DNA of 7,674 nt from Desulfobulbaceae bacterium (GCA_030632405.1 DAOVUU010000109.1:1-7674); one strand, 5' to 3'; shown: positions 1 through 6,665, counted from the first letter of the stretch. Numbers and translations are program-made. The notes: generated by a model not told the origin, from the sequence alone.

Positions 1-545
1 CCTCCTACACAGACGAGATCCCCGCTTAACACACCAAAATCGTGGACATCTATGTTGTAGCCGGTACCGAAGACAAATGACGGGACCATGTCTATTACCA
101 CCGATACGACCTGCCCATGCTCCACTTCTGCATGGGCCTCAACAGGCCCGGATGGCGTGTCCACAGTAACCACCGATTCCCCATCCTTTAACTTGAGTGC
201 ACCGACTTCCACAAGGGTTGTCACTGCTCCTATGGTAGCATGGCCACATAGATAAGGGTAGCGCTGTGCGTCCATATAGATCAGACCGAAGGCAGCATGG
301 TCACTGACAGGCTCCGTAACAGCCGCAGCAAACATATCCTTGTGACCGCGTGGTTCGGTGGTTAGTATTTGCCGCACATGATCGTTCTGTTGCGCAAATG
401 CAGCTCTTTTTTCCCTCATAGTCGTACCCGCCGGTTCAGTAAATCCACCGATGATTAACCTGGTCGGTTCCCCCTGGGTATGTGAGTCAATTGTTACAAT
501 CCTGTCCGGGTAGCATTTCAAGAAGTTTTCTTTGATCCGATCCAT
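1..545 (-). CDS. Proline racemase-family protein (proline racemase / hydroxyproline epimerase), 3' end cut by window edge
   Basis: This is the N-terminal 181 codons of a protein whose family is usually about 330-350 residues, so a little over half is present. Family members are cofactor-independent: two cysteines remove and return the alpha proton of proline or hydroxyproline, and variants dehydrate trans-3-hydroxyproline. Visible motifs are IDSHTQGEPTRL (residues 19-30), EPRGHKDM (64-71) and LCGHATIG (99-106), where Cys100 matches the first catalytic cysteine. The second catalytic position (Cys in racemases and epimerases, Thr in the dehydratases) lies outside the window, so the exact reaction is open. 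ATG at 545 gives the start used here. An in-frame TTG at 554 sits 7 bases after an AGGAG and is a real alternative, adding three residues. The gene follows gnd on the same strand after 66 bases and may be cotranscribed or use the weak promoter proposed at 593-621. Family certain, substrate not. Confidence 0.92.
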   Translation of the reverse strand, partial: MDRIKENFLKCYPDRIVTIDSHTQGEPTRLIIGGFTEPAGTTMREKRAAFAQQNDHVRQILTTEPRGHKDMFAAAVTEPVSDHAAFGLIYMDAQRYPYLCGHATIGAVTTLVEVGALKLKDGESVVTVDTPSGPVEAHAEVEHGQVVSVVIDMVPSFVFGTGYNIDVHDFGVLSGDLVCVG

Positions 546-592
546 TTGTACCAAATCTCTTCTCCTCTTATTATTGAGTGCATTGTTCTGTC

Positions 593-621
593 AATATATC
601 CAGTACCTATTTTATTTTAAA
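593..621 (-). promoter_or_regulatory. Weak candidate sigma70-type promoter for the racemase-family gene
   Basis: Read on the minus strand, TTTAAA (616-621) is followed after 17 bases by TATATT (593-598), four and five matches to the -35 and -10 consensus. The -35 overlaps the last codons of gnd. Transcription would begin about 40 bases before the ATG, leaving room for the AGGAG near 563-567. The region is AT-rich, so a chance match is quite possible. No terminator hairpin separates gnd from the racemase gene, so readthrough is the simpler alternative. Confidence 0.3.
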
Positions 622-2066
622 TAAGCAGTGGAAGTTGTATCTCCGCCGGTGCCGGTCCAGTTTGAGTGGAACCATTCACCCCGTGGCCTGTCTGTGCGCT
701 CGTACATATGAGCACCGAAGTAGTCCCGCTGGGCCTGCAGCAGGTTGGCGGGTAACCGTGCAGTTCGCAATCCGTCAAAATAATTCAGCCCGCTGGTGTG
801 CGAATGCATCGGGATTCCTGCGGCGATGCCTTCCTGTATAACCCTCCTGAGATGTGACTGGGCGTCTTCAATTTTTGCCTTGAAATAGGGATCGAGCAGC
901 ATATTGCTCAGTTCTGGGTTCATTATATAGGCATCGCTAATTCTGTCGAGAAAGAGAGAGCGGATGATACATCCTCCACGCCAGATGCGGGCGATTTCCG
1001 AGAAGTCGAGTCGCCAGTCCAGTTCCTTTGAGGCGGCCTGCATCAGGCCAAAACCCTGGGTATAGGAGATGATTTTGGCAGCGTAAAGGCCCTTGCCGAG
1101 ATCTTCCAGCAGGGTGGATTTATCCCCTTTGAATTGATAGTCAGGCCCTTTAAGTTGATGGGCGGCGGTGACACGCAGTTCTTTGGCACTTGAGAGACAG
1201 CGGGCGAAGACCGACTCACTGATCAGGGAGAGTGGAAGACCAAAATCAAGGGCTGCATTTACCGTCCATTTACCGGTTCCTTTCTGGCCCGCAGCATCTA
1301 GGATTTTATCCAGTAACAACGATCCATCTTCTTCATAAAAATTTGTTATGTCAGCCGTTATTTCAATCAGGTAGCTGCTCAGTTCGCCTCGGTTCCAGTC
1401 TGTAAAAACGGTGTGGATCTCCGGTGCGCTCATGTCAAGGACATCTTTCATAAAGTGATAGGCCTCACAGATGAGCTGCATGTCGCCATACTCGATGCCG
1501 TTATGCACCATCTTTACAAAGTGGCCGGCCCCTCCAGCGCCTATCCAGGTACAGCAGGATGATCCGTCGTCGACTTGTGCTGCGGTCGGCATGAAGATCG
1601 GCTCAAGATGCTGCCAGGCTGAATATGAGCCGCCGGGCATAATTGACGGACCTTTCAGAGCACCTTCTTCACCGCCTGACACACCAGTACCGATAAAGAG
1701 GAGTCCTTTTTTTTCAATATATTCGGTTCGCCTTTCAGTATCCAGATAGTGTGAGTTGCCCCCATCGATGATTATGTCACCCTGATCAAGAAAGGGAATG
1801 AGCTGCTCGATAAATGCATCCACTGGAGGGCCTGCCTTTAACATCAGCATCACCTTCCGTGGCGATTGAAGAGATTTGACAAATTCCTGAACATTGTCAA
1901 ATCCGGAAATATTCTTTCCCTCTGCTCTGCCGGAGAGGAATTTTTCGGTTTTGGAGTAAGTCCTGTTATAAACTGCAACGGAGAAACCTTTCGATTCCAT
2001 ATTGAGAACGAGGTTTTCGCCCATGACTGCCAGGCCGGCGATGCCTATATTGTGAGTGTCTTTCAT
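612..2066 (-). CDS. gnd: 6-phosphogluconate dehydrogenase, decarboxylating (NADP+)
   Basis: This cytosolic enzyme of the oxidative pentose phosphate pathway turns 6-phosphogluconate plus NADP+ into ribulose 5-phosphate, CO2 and NADPH. The 484 residues match the long-form family (about 470-485). The N-terminal Rossmann domain carries GLAVMGENL (10-19 or so), with NRT (34-36) in place for the NADP 2'-phosphate. The catalytic stretch GHFVKMVHNGIEYGDMQ (181-197) supplies Lys185 and Glu192. The family signature DAAGQKGTGKW ends at Trp267. C-terminal Arg447 and His453 (in YFGAHMYER) correspond to substrate-binding residues contributed by the partner subunit. The ATG at 2066 has AGGG seven bases upstream, and a candidate promoter lies at 2111-2140. 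Nothing looks broken. Its place beside amino acid genes rather than beside zwf is the only oddity; it may simply be a neighbour. Confidence 0.97.
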   Translation of the reverse strand: MKDTHNIGIAGLAVMGENLVLNMESKGFSVAVYNRTYSKTEKFLSGRAEGKNISGFDNVQEFVKSLQSPRKVMLMLKAGPPVDAFIEQLIPFLDQGDIIIDGGNSHYLDTERRTEYIEKKGLLFIGTGVSGGEEGALKGPSIMPGGSYSAWQHLEPIFMPTAAQVDDGSSCCTWIGAGGAGHFVKMVHNGIEYGDMQLICEAYHFMKDVLDMSAPEIHTVFTDWNRGELSSYLIEITADITNFYEEDGSLLLDKILDAAGQKGTGKWTVNAALDFGLPLSLISESVFARCLSSAKELRVTAAHQLKGPDYQFKGDKSTLLEDLGKGLYAAKIISYTQGFGLMQAASKELDWRLDFSEIARIWRGGCIIRSLFLDRISDAYIMNPELSNMLLDPYFKAKIEDAQSHLRRVIQEGIAAGIPMHSHTSGLNYFDGLRTARLPANLLQAQRDYFGAHMYERTDRPRGEWFHSNWTGTGGDTTSTAYLK

Positions 2067-2110
2067 CTGATTACCCTAGGTTTTTTTTTGGTGAGATTGT
2101 TTTTAAACAT

Positions 2111-2140
2111 CTTATAAGTATGATTACGCCGGTTTGGCAA
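2111..2140 (-). promoter_or_regulatory. gnd: Candidate sigma70-type promoter of gnd
   Basis: On the minus strand TTGCCA (2135-2140) and TATAAG (2111-2116) each match five of six consensus bases and are separated by 18 bases. The start point would fall near 2104, giving a leader of about 38 bases that includes an A9 tract (2081-2089) and the AGGG ribosome binding site. A second -35-like hexamer, TTGACA (2145-2150), lies just upstream but is badly spaced for this -10. Confidence 0.5.
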
Positions 2141-2181
2141 GGAGTGTCAACAGAAGAATGGCGAATTTTTCCTCGAATTTG

Positions 2182-2264
2182 ATAGCTGTTGACTTTTATT
2201 GTACTGTTTTGTAGCGTATATTCTGCTGGTTTTATTCTCATCACCTGCCTGACTTAACAGCTAT
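2182..2264. repeat. Split perfect inverted repeat (9-base arms), possible operator pair upstream of the M20 gene
   Basis: ATAGCTGTT at 2182-2190 is exactly mirrored by AACAGCTAT at 2256-2264. The arms are 65 bases apart, with centres 74 bases apart, close to seven turns of B-DNA. The left arm shares its last two bases with the -35-like TTGACT, and the right arm lies just before the M20 gene. A regulator bound at both arms could loop out the promoter. The function is inferred; the repeat itself is directly visible. Confidence 0.35.
2189..2217 (+). promoter_or_regulatory. Candidate promoter for the M20/TRAP gene group
   Basis: TTGACT (2189-2194) is a five-of-six -35 match. At the standard 17-base spacing it meets TAGCGT (2212-2217), which keeps only the most conserved first, second and last bases of a -10. 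A better-looking TATATT (2217-2222) is 22 bases away, too far for normal sigma70 use. This suggests an activator-dependent or weak promoter. Support is limited. Confidence 0.3.
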
Positions 2265-2308
2265 AAGTGGGAAGAATAGGGACTCAGTTCAGTGGACCCA
2301 GAGGGGGG

Positions 2309-3535
2309 ATGAGTGTTTCCACAGGAAGGGATCAAGTGCTTACTATAGAACGAGAAACAAAACTTATTGATTTGAGCTCCAGTTTGATTCGCACCAGAAG
2401 CTATTCAGGGGAAGAAAAACAGATCATCCTTCAATTGCAGCAGATTTTTAAGGATAAAGGCTGCAGTGACATACATATCGATGAATTAGGAAGTATTTCG
2501 GTTTGTTTTAAGGGTAAGAGGGACGGCCGGAAGCTGCTTTTTGACAGTCATGTCGATACAGTTCCGGTAACGGATCCGTCAGGGTGGAAGCATGACCCCT
2601 TCGGTGGAGAGCTAATCAATGACCGTATTTATGGACGCGGTTCATCCGATATGAAAGGAGCACTTGCCGCTGTTATTACGGCTGTTGAATCTTTCATCGA
2701 AGATACGCAAAATGATTTTGCCGGTGAAATCGCTATATCCGGAGTCGTTCATGAAGAGTCCTTTGAGGGGATTGCTGCACGTAATATCAGCAGCCGGTTT
2801 CAGCCGGATTATGTTGTAATAGGAGAAGCCACTCATCTTAACCTGGCACGCGGTCAGCGCGGCAGGGCAGAAATAGTTGTGGAGACCTTTGGCAGACCGG
2901 CCCATTCAGCAAATCCCAAAGCAGGGTTAAATGCTGTGTATAAAATGGTAAAGCTGATAGAGGCCATAGGCCATTTATCCGTCAACCATCATCCAGTTCT
3001 AGGCTGGGGCATTCTCGAGTTGACGGATATAAAGTCAAGTCCATACCCCGGACTGTCAGTTGTTCCTGAATATTGTAGGGCAACCTTTGACCGTCGGTTA
3101 TTAACCGGTGAAACAGCGGCAAATGTTATTGCTCCGATAGAGAAATTAATTAGAAAATTCAAAAGCCTTGACCCTGATTTTCGGGCTCGGGTTTCTTATT
3201 GCTTTGGCAGAGATATGTGTTACTCTGGCGCAGAGATTGAGGGGGAACGCTTCTTTCCGGCATGGCTATATGACGAAGAGGAGGAATTTCTTCAAAGAGC
3301 ATGCCAGGGGCTGAAAAAAGTTGGTATTGATCCCCAGATGACTGCCTATTCGTTTTGTACCAACGGTTCTCACTATGCCGGTGAAGCGGCTATCAAGACC
3401 ATGGGTTTTGGCCCCTCCAGAGAAAATCAGGCACATGTCGATGACGAATACATAGAGATCGCCCAGCTGAAAGGTGCCTGCCTTGGCTACTATGGTATCA
3501 TGAATGGTCTGCTTGATGGAAACATCCGATTATAA
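2309..3535 (+). CDS. M20-family metallohydrolase, YgeY-like (amidohydrolase/peptidase)
   Basis: A cytosolic di-zinc hydrolase of the M20 (ArgE/DapE/ACY1/CPG2) superfamily, 408 residues from ATG 2309, the usual size. These enzymes cut amide bonds of N-acyl amino acids or dipeptides. Metal and catalytic residues are all present: His81 and Asp83 in DSHVDTVP, bridging Asp114 in GRGSSDMKG, base Glu149 and ligand Glu150 in VVHEES, Glu173 in VIGEAT, and His376 near the C-terminus. The lid domain (about 180-300) carries GQRGRAEIVVETFG and the conserved His199 in RPAHSANP. This segment is most like the YgeY branch, which databases link to selenium-metabolism loci; its true substrate is unknown. Start choice: ATG 2309 follows an AGAGGGG with short spacing. 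GTG 2336, six bases after AGGAAGG, is equally believable (399 residues). GTG 2267 has no ribosome site. It leads the TRAP operon, suggesting it processes the imported compound. Confidence 0.92.
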   Translation: MSVSTGRDQVLTIERETKLIDLSSSLIRTRSYSGEEKQIILQLQQIFKDKGCSDIHIDELGSISVCFKGKRDGRKLLFDSHVDTVPVTDPSGWKHDPFGGELINDRIYGRGSSDMKGALAAVITAVESFIEDTQNDFAGEIAISGVVHEESFEGIAARNISSRFQPDYVVIGEATHLNLARGQRGRAEIVVETFGRPAHSANPKAGLNAVYKMVKLIEAIGHLSVNHHPVLGWGILELTDIKSSPYPGLSVVPEYCRATFDRRLLTGETAANVIAPIEKLIRKFKSLDPDFRARVSYCFGRDMCYSGAEIEGERFFPAWLYDEEEEFLQRACQGLKKVGIDPQMTAYSFCTNGSHYAGEAAIKTMGFGPSRENQAHVDDEYIEIAQLKGACLGYYGIMNGLLDGNIRL

Positions 3536-3557
3536 TCGCTTCTTGCTCGGTAACTGA

Positions 3558-3586
3558 CCGAAAAGGGAAGTTTATCCCTTTTACGG
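3558..3586 (+). promoter_or_regulatory. Stem-loop between the M20 gene and dctP
   Basis: AAAAGGGA (3561-3568) pairs perfectly with TCCCTTTT (3575-3582) around a six-base loop. CCG (3558-3560) can also pair with CGG (3584-3586) past one bulged A. There is no U-run after the stem beyond its own four Us, so it is at best a weak terminator. It could instead be an RNA-processing or stabilising hairpin at the 5' side of dctP mRNA. The dctP ribosome site begins about 20 bases downstream. Confidence 0.5.
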
Positions 3587-3606
3587 CAATTAATAACATT
3601 TAACAA

Positions 3607-3613
3607 AAGGAGG
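3607..3613 (+). promoter_or_regulatory. dctP: Strong ribosome binding site of dctP
   Basis: AAGGAGG lies five bases before the ATG at 3619, a near-perfect anti-16S match. It is much stronger than the sites seen before dctQ, dctM or the aminotransferase gene. This fits high-level production of a binding protein and fixes the dctP start. Confidence 0.85.
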
Positions 3614-3618
3614 AGTTT

Positions 3619-4644
3619 ATGTTTCGTAAATTTAACCTGTTAGTAGTGTTGTTAAGTCTGTTTATATTTGTGTTGATGGGATTTACGACTCCGGTTTTTG
3701 CCGGAGATTATCATTTCAAATGGAGATTGGCTCAGGTAATGCCGGAAGACAGTGACCATCACCGGCGGTGTGTCGCTTTTGCAGAGGAAGTCAAGGAAAA
3801 AACCGACGGGAGGATTGAAATTAAGGTCTACTCCGGTGGTGTCCTTGGAGACTGGGTGAATATCAATGAATATGTGATGCGGGGTGATGTGGATATGGGC
3901 ATGCTGCCCTTGGCACCAACGTATGATCCACGCCTGAATATCGGGTATTATATGCCCTATATGTTTACCAACACCGAAGAGGCCAAGAAAGCCTACAATG
4001 TCGGAGGCTGGGTGTACAACATGGTTGGAGATCTGCTCAAAGAACAGGGAATCAAAGGGTTGGCACTCTATCCTGCAGGCTGGGCAGGGGTGACTACCAA
4101 AGAGGTTCCGGAAGGTTGGGAAGAGATGAAACCGAACAAGATGAAGATTCGGGTCATGCCGTTAAAAGCATGTCAACTGACCTGGCAGGCTCTGGGCTAT
4201 ATCCCCTCAACAATCCCGTACAGTGAAGCCTACAGTGCGATTGAGAGAGGAGTGGCTGAAGGTGAAAGTGGAGGACCTCCATTTCAGGGATATCAGTTCC
4301 GTGACGTCCAGGGTGTCTGGATCCAGACCAACGATTTTCTGGAGCCATTCTGGTTTATTTTGAACTTGGATAAATGGAACAAGCTGACAGAAAAGGATCA
4401 GAAGGTGCTTGTTTCCGCCGCCCAGAAACAGGTTGATGGACGATGGGATTATTTCCTCCAGGAAGATGAAGAATACAGGCAGAAAATGAAAGACTACGGT
4501 ATGAAGGTTCTTATGCCGACTGATGCACAACTCAAAGGTTTTGCTACTAAGGTTAGAACTGAAGTCTGGCCTGAGCTGGAAAAACTGATGGGAAAAGCTA
4601 TCGTTGACAAAGCCCGGGAAGGTGTTGGCATGGAAGTTAAATAA
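3619..4644 (+). CDS. dctP: TRAP transporter periplasmic substrate-binding protein, DctP family
   Basis: This extracytoplasmic receptor captures an organic acid and delivers it to the DctQM membrane complex. The 341 residues fit the family. The N-terminus is a classic Sec signal peptide: MFRK, a hydrophobic core to about residue 24, then PVFA with likely cleavage after Ala28. The mature protein begins GDYHFKWRLAQ, and SGGVLGDW (72-79) and GDVDMGML (89-96) match conserved parts of the fold. KIRVMP (176-181) contains Arg178, the family arginine that forms a salt bridge with the substrate carboxylate. In the usual GVVDGxENP region it reads GVAEGESGGPP (211-221), so the Asn that many relatives carry is absent and the pocket may be unusual. 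The symbol is a family label and does not imply C4-dicarboxylate as the ligand. Neighbouring amino acid enzymes suggest an amino acid derivative. It is followed by a terminator-like hairpin before dctQ. Confidence 0.94.
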   Translation: MFRKFNLLVVLLSLFIFVLMGFTTPVFAGDYHFKWRLAQVMPEDSDHHRRCVAFAEEVKEKTDGRIEIKVYSGGVLGDWVNINEYVMRGDVDMGMLPLAPTYDPRLNIGYYMPYMFTNTEEAKKAYNVGGWVYNMVGDLLKEQGIKGLALYPAGWAGVTTKEVPEGWEEMKPNKMKIRVMPLKACQLTWQALGYIPSTIPYSEAYSAIERGVAEGESGGPPFQGYQFRDVQGVWIQTNDFLEPFWFILNLDKWNKLTEKDQKVLVSAAQKQVDGRWDYFLQEDEEYRQKMKDYGMKVLMPTDAQLKGFATKVRTEVWPELEKLMGKAIVDKAREGVGMEVK

Positions 4645-4674
4645 ACCTGTTGGAGTTGTTTTTTCGCAATGACA

Positions 4675-4709
4675 AAAGGCGGGGTGATTGGCCCCGCCTT
4701 TCTGTTTGG
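4675..4709 (+). terminator. Terminator-like hairpin between dctP and dctQ (partial terminator/attenuator)
   Basis: AAAGGCGGGG (4675-4684) pairs perfectly over ten bases with CCCCGCCTTT (4692-4701) around a seven-base loop. The descending arm runs into TTTCTGTTT, a U-rich though interrupted tail. It is the most stable hairpin in the window. It sits in the 93-base gap after dctP, where polar expression is expected: most transcripts would end after dctP and a fraction would continue into dctQM. The upstream A-run means it may work on either strand. Confidence 0.75.
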
Positions 4710-4737
4710 ACTGAATCTACCGATACATGGTGAGAGT

Positions 4738-5268
4738 ATGAAGAAAATTGCGCTATTTCTTTGGAAAATACCGTTGTTTCTGCAGGTGTTTATAATGGTT
4801 GTCGGTGGAGCTGTTGCTGGTATTTTAATTTTTATTGAAGTCTTTCTGCGTTATGTGCTGGGTTCACCTTTATTCGGCATCGAAGAACTGATTCTTTTTA
4901 TCGGCATGTGGCTCTATTTCATGGGGGCTTCCTATGGTGCTTATGAAAGAACCCATATAAAGGCTGAACTTATAAATATCTGGTGCAAAGACGAGAAATC
5001 ACTGAATATATTACGAACTGTAGCCAGCTCAATTACTGTTGTTCTGTCTCTGATCCTGGTATCATGGGCTTATCCCTATTTCGTCTGGGAACTTGCACGG
5101 GGAGGTACCTCACAGGCCCTGCTCCTGCCCAACGTTATATGCCAAAGTGCAATTTTCTTTGGTTCCTTCCTGATGGCCATCTATTTTATTGCCGAACTGA
5201 TTGATAATATACTTCTATGTATGGGAAAAGAACAATTTTTTATCACCTTATCTGAAAGAAAGGGCTGA
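4738..5268 (+). CDS. dctQ: TRAP transporter small permease, DctQ family
   Basis: A 176-residue inner-membrane protein with four hydrophobic helices (about 12-34, 47-66, 94-115 and 132-154), the standard DctQ topology. It pairs with DctM to form the sodium-driven membrane unit served by the binding protein. The family core is visible as EVFLRYVLGSPLFGIEEL (34-51) followed by YGAYERTHIKAEL (66-78), including Arg38, Glu49-Glu50 and His73. ATG 4738 is chosen because GGTGAG lies a few bases upstream and the product starts MKKIALFLWKIP. The longer in-frame start at 4669 would translate straight through the terminator hairpin and add a non-family GPAFLFG segment, so it is rejected. Only two bases separate the stop codon from dctM, so translation is probably coupled. 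Substrate cannot be read from this subunit. Confidence 0.93.
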   Translation: MKKIALFLWKIPLFLQVFIMVVGGAVAGILIFIEVFLRYVLGSPLFGIEELILFIGMWLYFMGASYGAYERTHIKAELINIWCKDEKSLNILRTVASSITVVLSLILVSWAYPYFVWELARGGTSQALLLPNVICQSAIFFGSFLMAIYFIAELIDNILLCMGKEQFFITLSERKG

Positions 5269-5270
5269 TT

Positions 5271-6602
5271 ATGACTGTTATTATTGATTTAACAATTTTG
5301 CTGGGCTTGATGGTTCTAGGCGTGCCCGTTCCGCTCTGTTTTATGGCTGCTGTTTTGTTCATGATGGTAGTCACAGGAGGATTCAGCCCGGTTTTTTTAA
5401 TATCCACCGGGTTTCATCAGATTAATTCCCTGGCTGTACTCTGTGTTCTTTTCTTTATTCTGATGGGCGGTATCATGAGTACCACCGGGATTGCGGGGCG
5501 GTTGGTAGCTGTTTCGGATGCCCTGTTTGGGAGAACAAAAAGTGGCTTAGGAACAGTTTCGGTGGTCAGTTCAGCTCTATTCGGGGCCATCTCAGGAACA
5601 TGTACCGCTGCAGTAGCTGCTGTCGGCAGTATTATGATACCGAGAATGGTAGCGAGAGGATATCCCCGTGGCCATGCTACTGCACTTATTTCCGCTGCTT
5701 CTGTTGAGGGACAGCTTATCCCGCCAAGTGTGCCCATGATTCTCTATGCCTGGGTTACCTGGCAATCAGTTGCGGCCTGTTTTTTATCCACGGTTGTTCC
5801 CGGTCTCATCATGGTTGTTCTCTATAGTGTTGTAAACTGGCTTGTCGTCAGAAAAATGCCGATCAAAGTCCTTCCCCCGACTACATTGACTAACAAGACA
5901 AAAGAGTTTGGCACAGCTATTTATAAAGGCTTCTGGGCATTGCTGCTCCCGGTCATTGTTTTAGGTGGCATTTATGGTGGCGTTTTCACTCCCACGGAAG
6001 CAGCTGGAGTGGCATCTATCTACTGTATTGTTGTTGGTTTTTTTATTTACAGAACCATGGATCTGAAGATGCTCCGGGATTCACTCGTTACTTCCATAAC
6101 AACCACCGGTGTTATAGTGCTTATGGTCTTTTTTGTCATGATGTTGAGTAAAATGTATGTGATGGAAAATGTTCCTCAGCGCATGATAGATTTCTTGTTC
6201 GGAATTACTGATAATAAATATGTAATACTTCTCCTGGTCAATATTTTTTTACTGCTCCTGGGAATGATCATGGACGATTTCAGCGGCACAATTCTGGCGG
6301 CAGCTCTTTTATTCCCTGTGATTACAGAGCTTGGAATACATCCTATCCACTTTGCAGCAATTCTGGGCACTAATCTGGGACTTGGTAACAAAACACCACC
6401 CACAGCCCCCATATTATACCTTGCCGCTCGTATTGGCAATTGTCCTATAGAAAAACTGATAAAGCCCCAGTTGCTTTTTATCTGCACCGTTTCATTGCCT
6501 GTAATGCTGGTGACCACGTACTTCCCTCCCCTTTCACTGACATTACCCCATCTTCTTATGCCCAAGGTTGTTCCTTATGTACCTCTTTTTCTTGAATGGT
6601 AA
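5271..6602 (+). CDS. dctM: TRAP transporter large permease, DctM family
   Basis: The 443-residue, roughly twelve-helix inner-membrane subunit that carries out Na+-coupled transport in a TRAP system. Length and hydrophobic profile fit the family (about 425-450). Two inverted-repeat halves each carry signature loops. The first half has FGAISGTCTAAVAAVGSIMI (104-123), then EGQLIPPSVPMILYAW (146-161). The second half has GVFTPTEAAGVAS (237-249), then GMIMDDFSGT (331-340) and LGTNLGLGNKTPPTAPILY (365-383). The last loop reads NKTPPTAP where many DctM proteins have ITPPVG, and TCTAA replaces the common SSVAT in the first loop, so this is a divergent subgroup. ATG 5271 comes two bases after the dctQ stop, with AAAGG in the end of dctQ as ribosome site. 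The order P-Q-M is the standard one. A 127-base gap follows. Confidence 0.95.
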   Translation: MTVIIDLTILLGLMVLGVPVPLCFMAAVLFMMVVTGGFSPVFLISTGFHQINSLAVLCVLFFILMGGIMSTTGIAGRLVAVSDALFGRTKSGLGTVSVVSSALFGAISGTCTAAVAAVGSIMIPRMVARGYPRGHATALISAASVEGQLIPPSVPMILYAWVTWQSVAACFLSTVVPGLIMVVLYSVVNWLVVRKMPIKVLPPTTLTNKTKEFGTAIYKGFWALLLPVIVLGGIYGGVFTPTEAAGVASIYCIVVGFFIYRTMDLKMLRDSLVTSITTTGVIVLMVFFVMMLSKMYVMENVPQRMIDFLFGITDNKYVILLLVNIFLLLLGMIMDDFSGTILAAALLFPVITELGIHPIHFAAILGTNLGLGNKTPPTAPILYLAARIGNCPIEKLIKPQLLFICTVSLPVMLVTTYFPPLSLTLPHLLMPKVVPYVPLFLEW

Positions 6603-6623
6603 ATGGTTTATTCTTAACCCGAT

Positions 6624-6659
6624 TTTTACAAACTGTTATCAGGGTGCCTGATTGTAAAA
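6624..6659 (+). repeat. Palindrome/stem-loop in the dctM-aminotransferase gap
   Basis: ATCAGG (6638-6643) and CCTGAT (6647-6652) form a perfect palindrome around GTG. An outer TTTTACA (6624-6630) and TGTAAAA (6653-6659) can extend it, with seven unpaired bases on the left side only. No clean U-tract follows, so it is a poor intrinsic terminator. As DNA it overlaps the weak promoter proposed next to it and could be an operator; as RNA it could shield the 3' end of dctM mRNA. Confidence 0.4.
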
Positions 6660-6665
6660 TATAAA
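6636..6665 (+). promoter_or_regulatory. Weak candidate promoter for the aminotransferase gene
   Basis: TTATCA (6636-6641) and TATAAA (6660-6665) match four and five consensus bases, with an 18-base spacer. The inverted repeat ATCAGG-GTG-CCTGAT covers the -35 and half the spacer, as a repressor site would. The 127-base gap is long for an otherwise tight operon, which supports some separate control. The surrounding AT-rich sequence makes chance matches easy. Confidence 0.3.

Noticed and set aside
589..594. Consensus TTGACA on the minus strand before the racemase-family gene
   Set aside because: No -10 lies at workable spacing; an AATAAT is only 13 bases away and a usual spacing would put the start point in the ribosome site.
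578..841. Plus-strand open frame antisense to the end of gnd, and similar frames antisense to or out of frame with the M20, DctP, DctM and aminotransferase genes
   Set aside because: All lie within strongly supported genes, lack ribosome sites and show low-complexity or unrecognisable products.
2081..2089. A9/T9 homopolymer in the gnd leader as a phase-variation tract
   Set aside because: It is outside the coding sequence and downstream of the promoter elements, so length changes would have little clear effect; one short run is not evidence of phase variation.
2267..2308. GTG-started N-terminal extension of the M20 protein
   Set aside because: No ribosome site before the GTG, and the extra GRIGTQFSGPRGG has no family match; the later ATG or GTG starts are better placed.
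4669..4737. N-terminal extension of DctQ from the upstream ATG
   Set aside because: It encodes the terminator hairpin itself and adds a segment not seen in DctQ proteins; ATG 4738 has a ribosome site.
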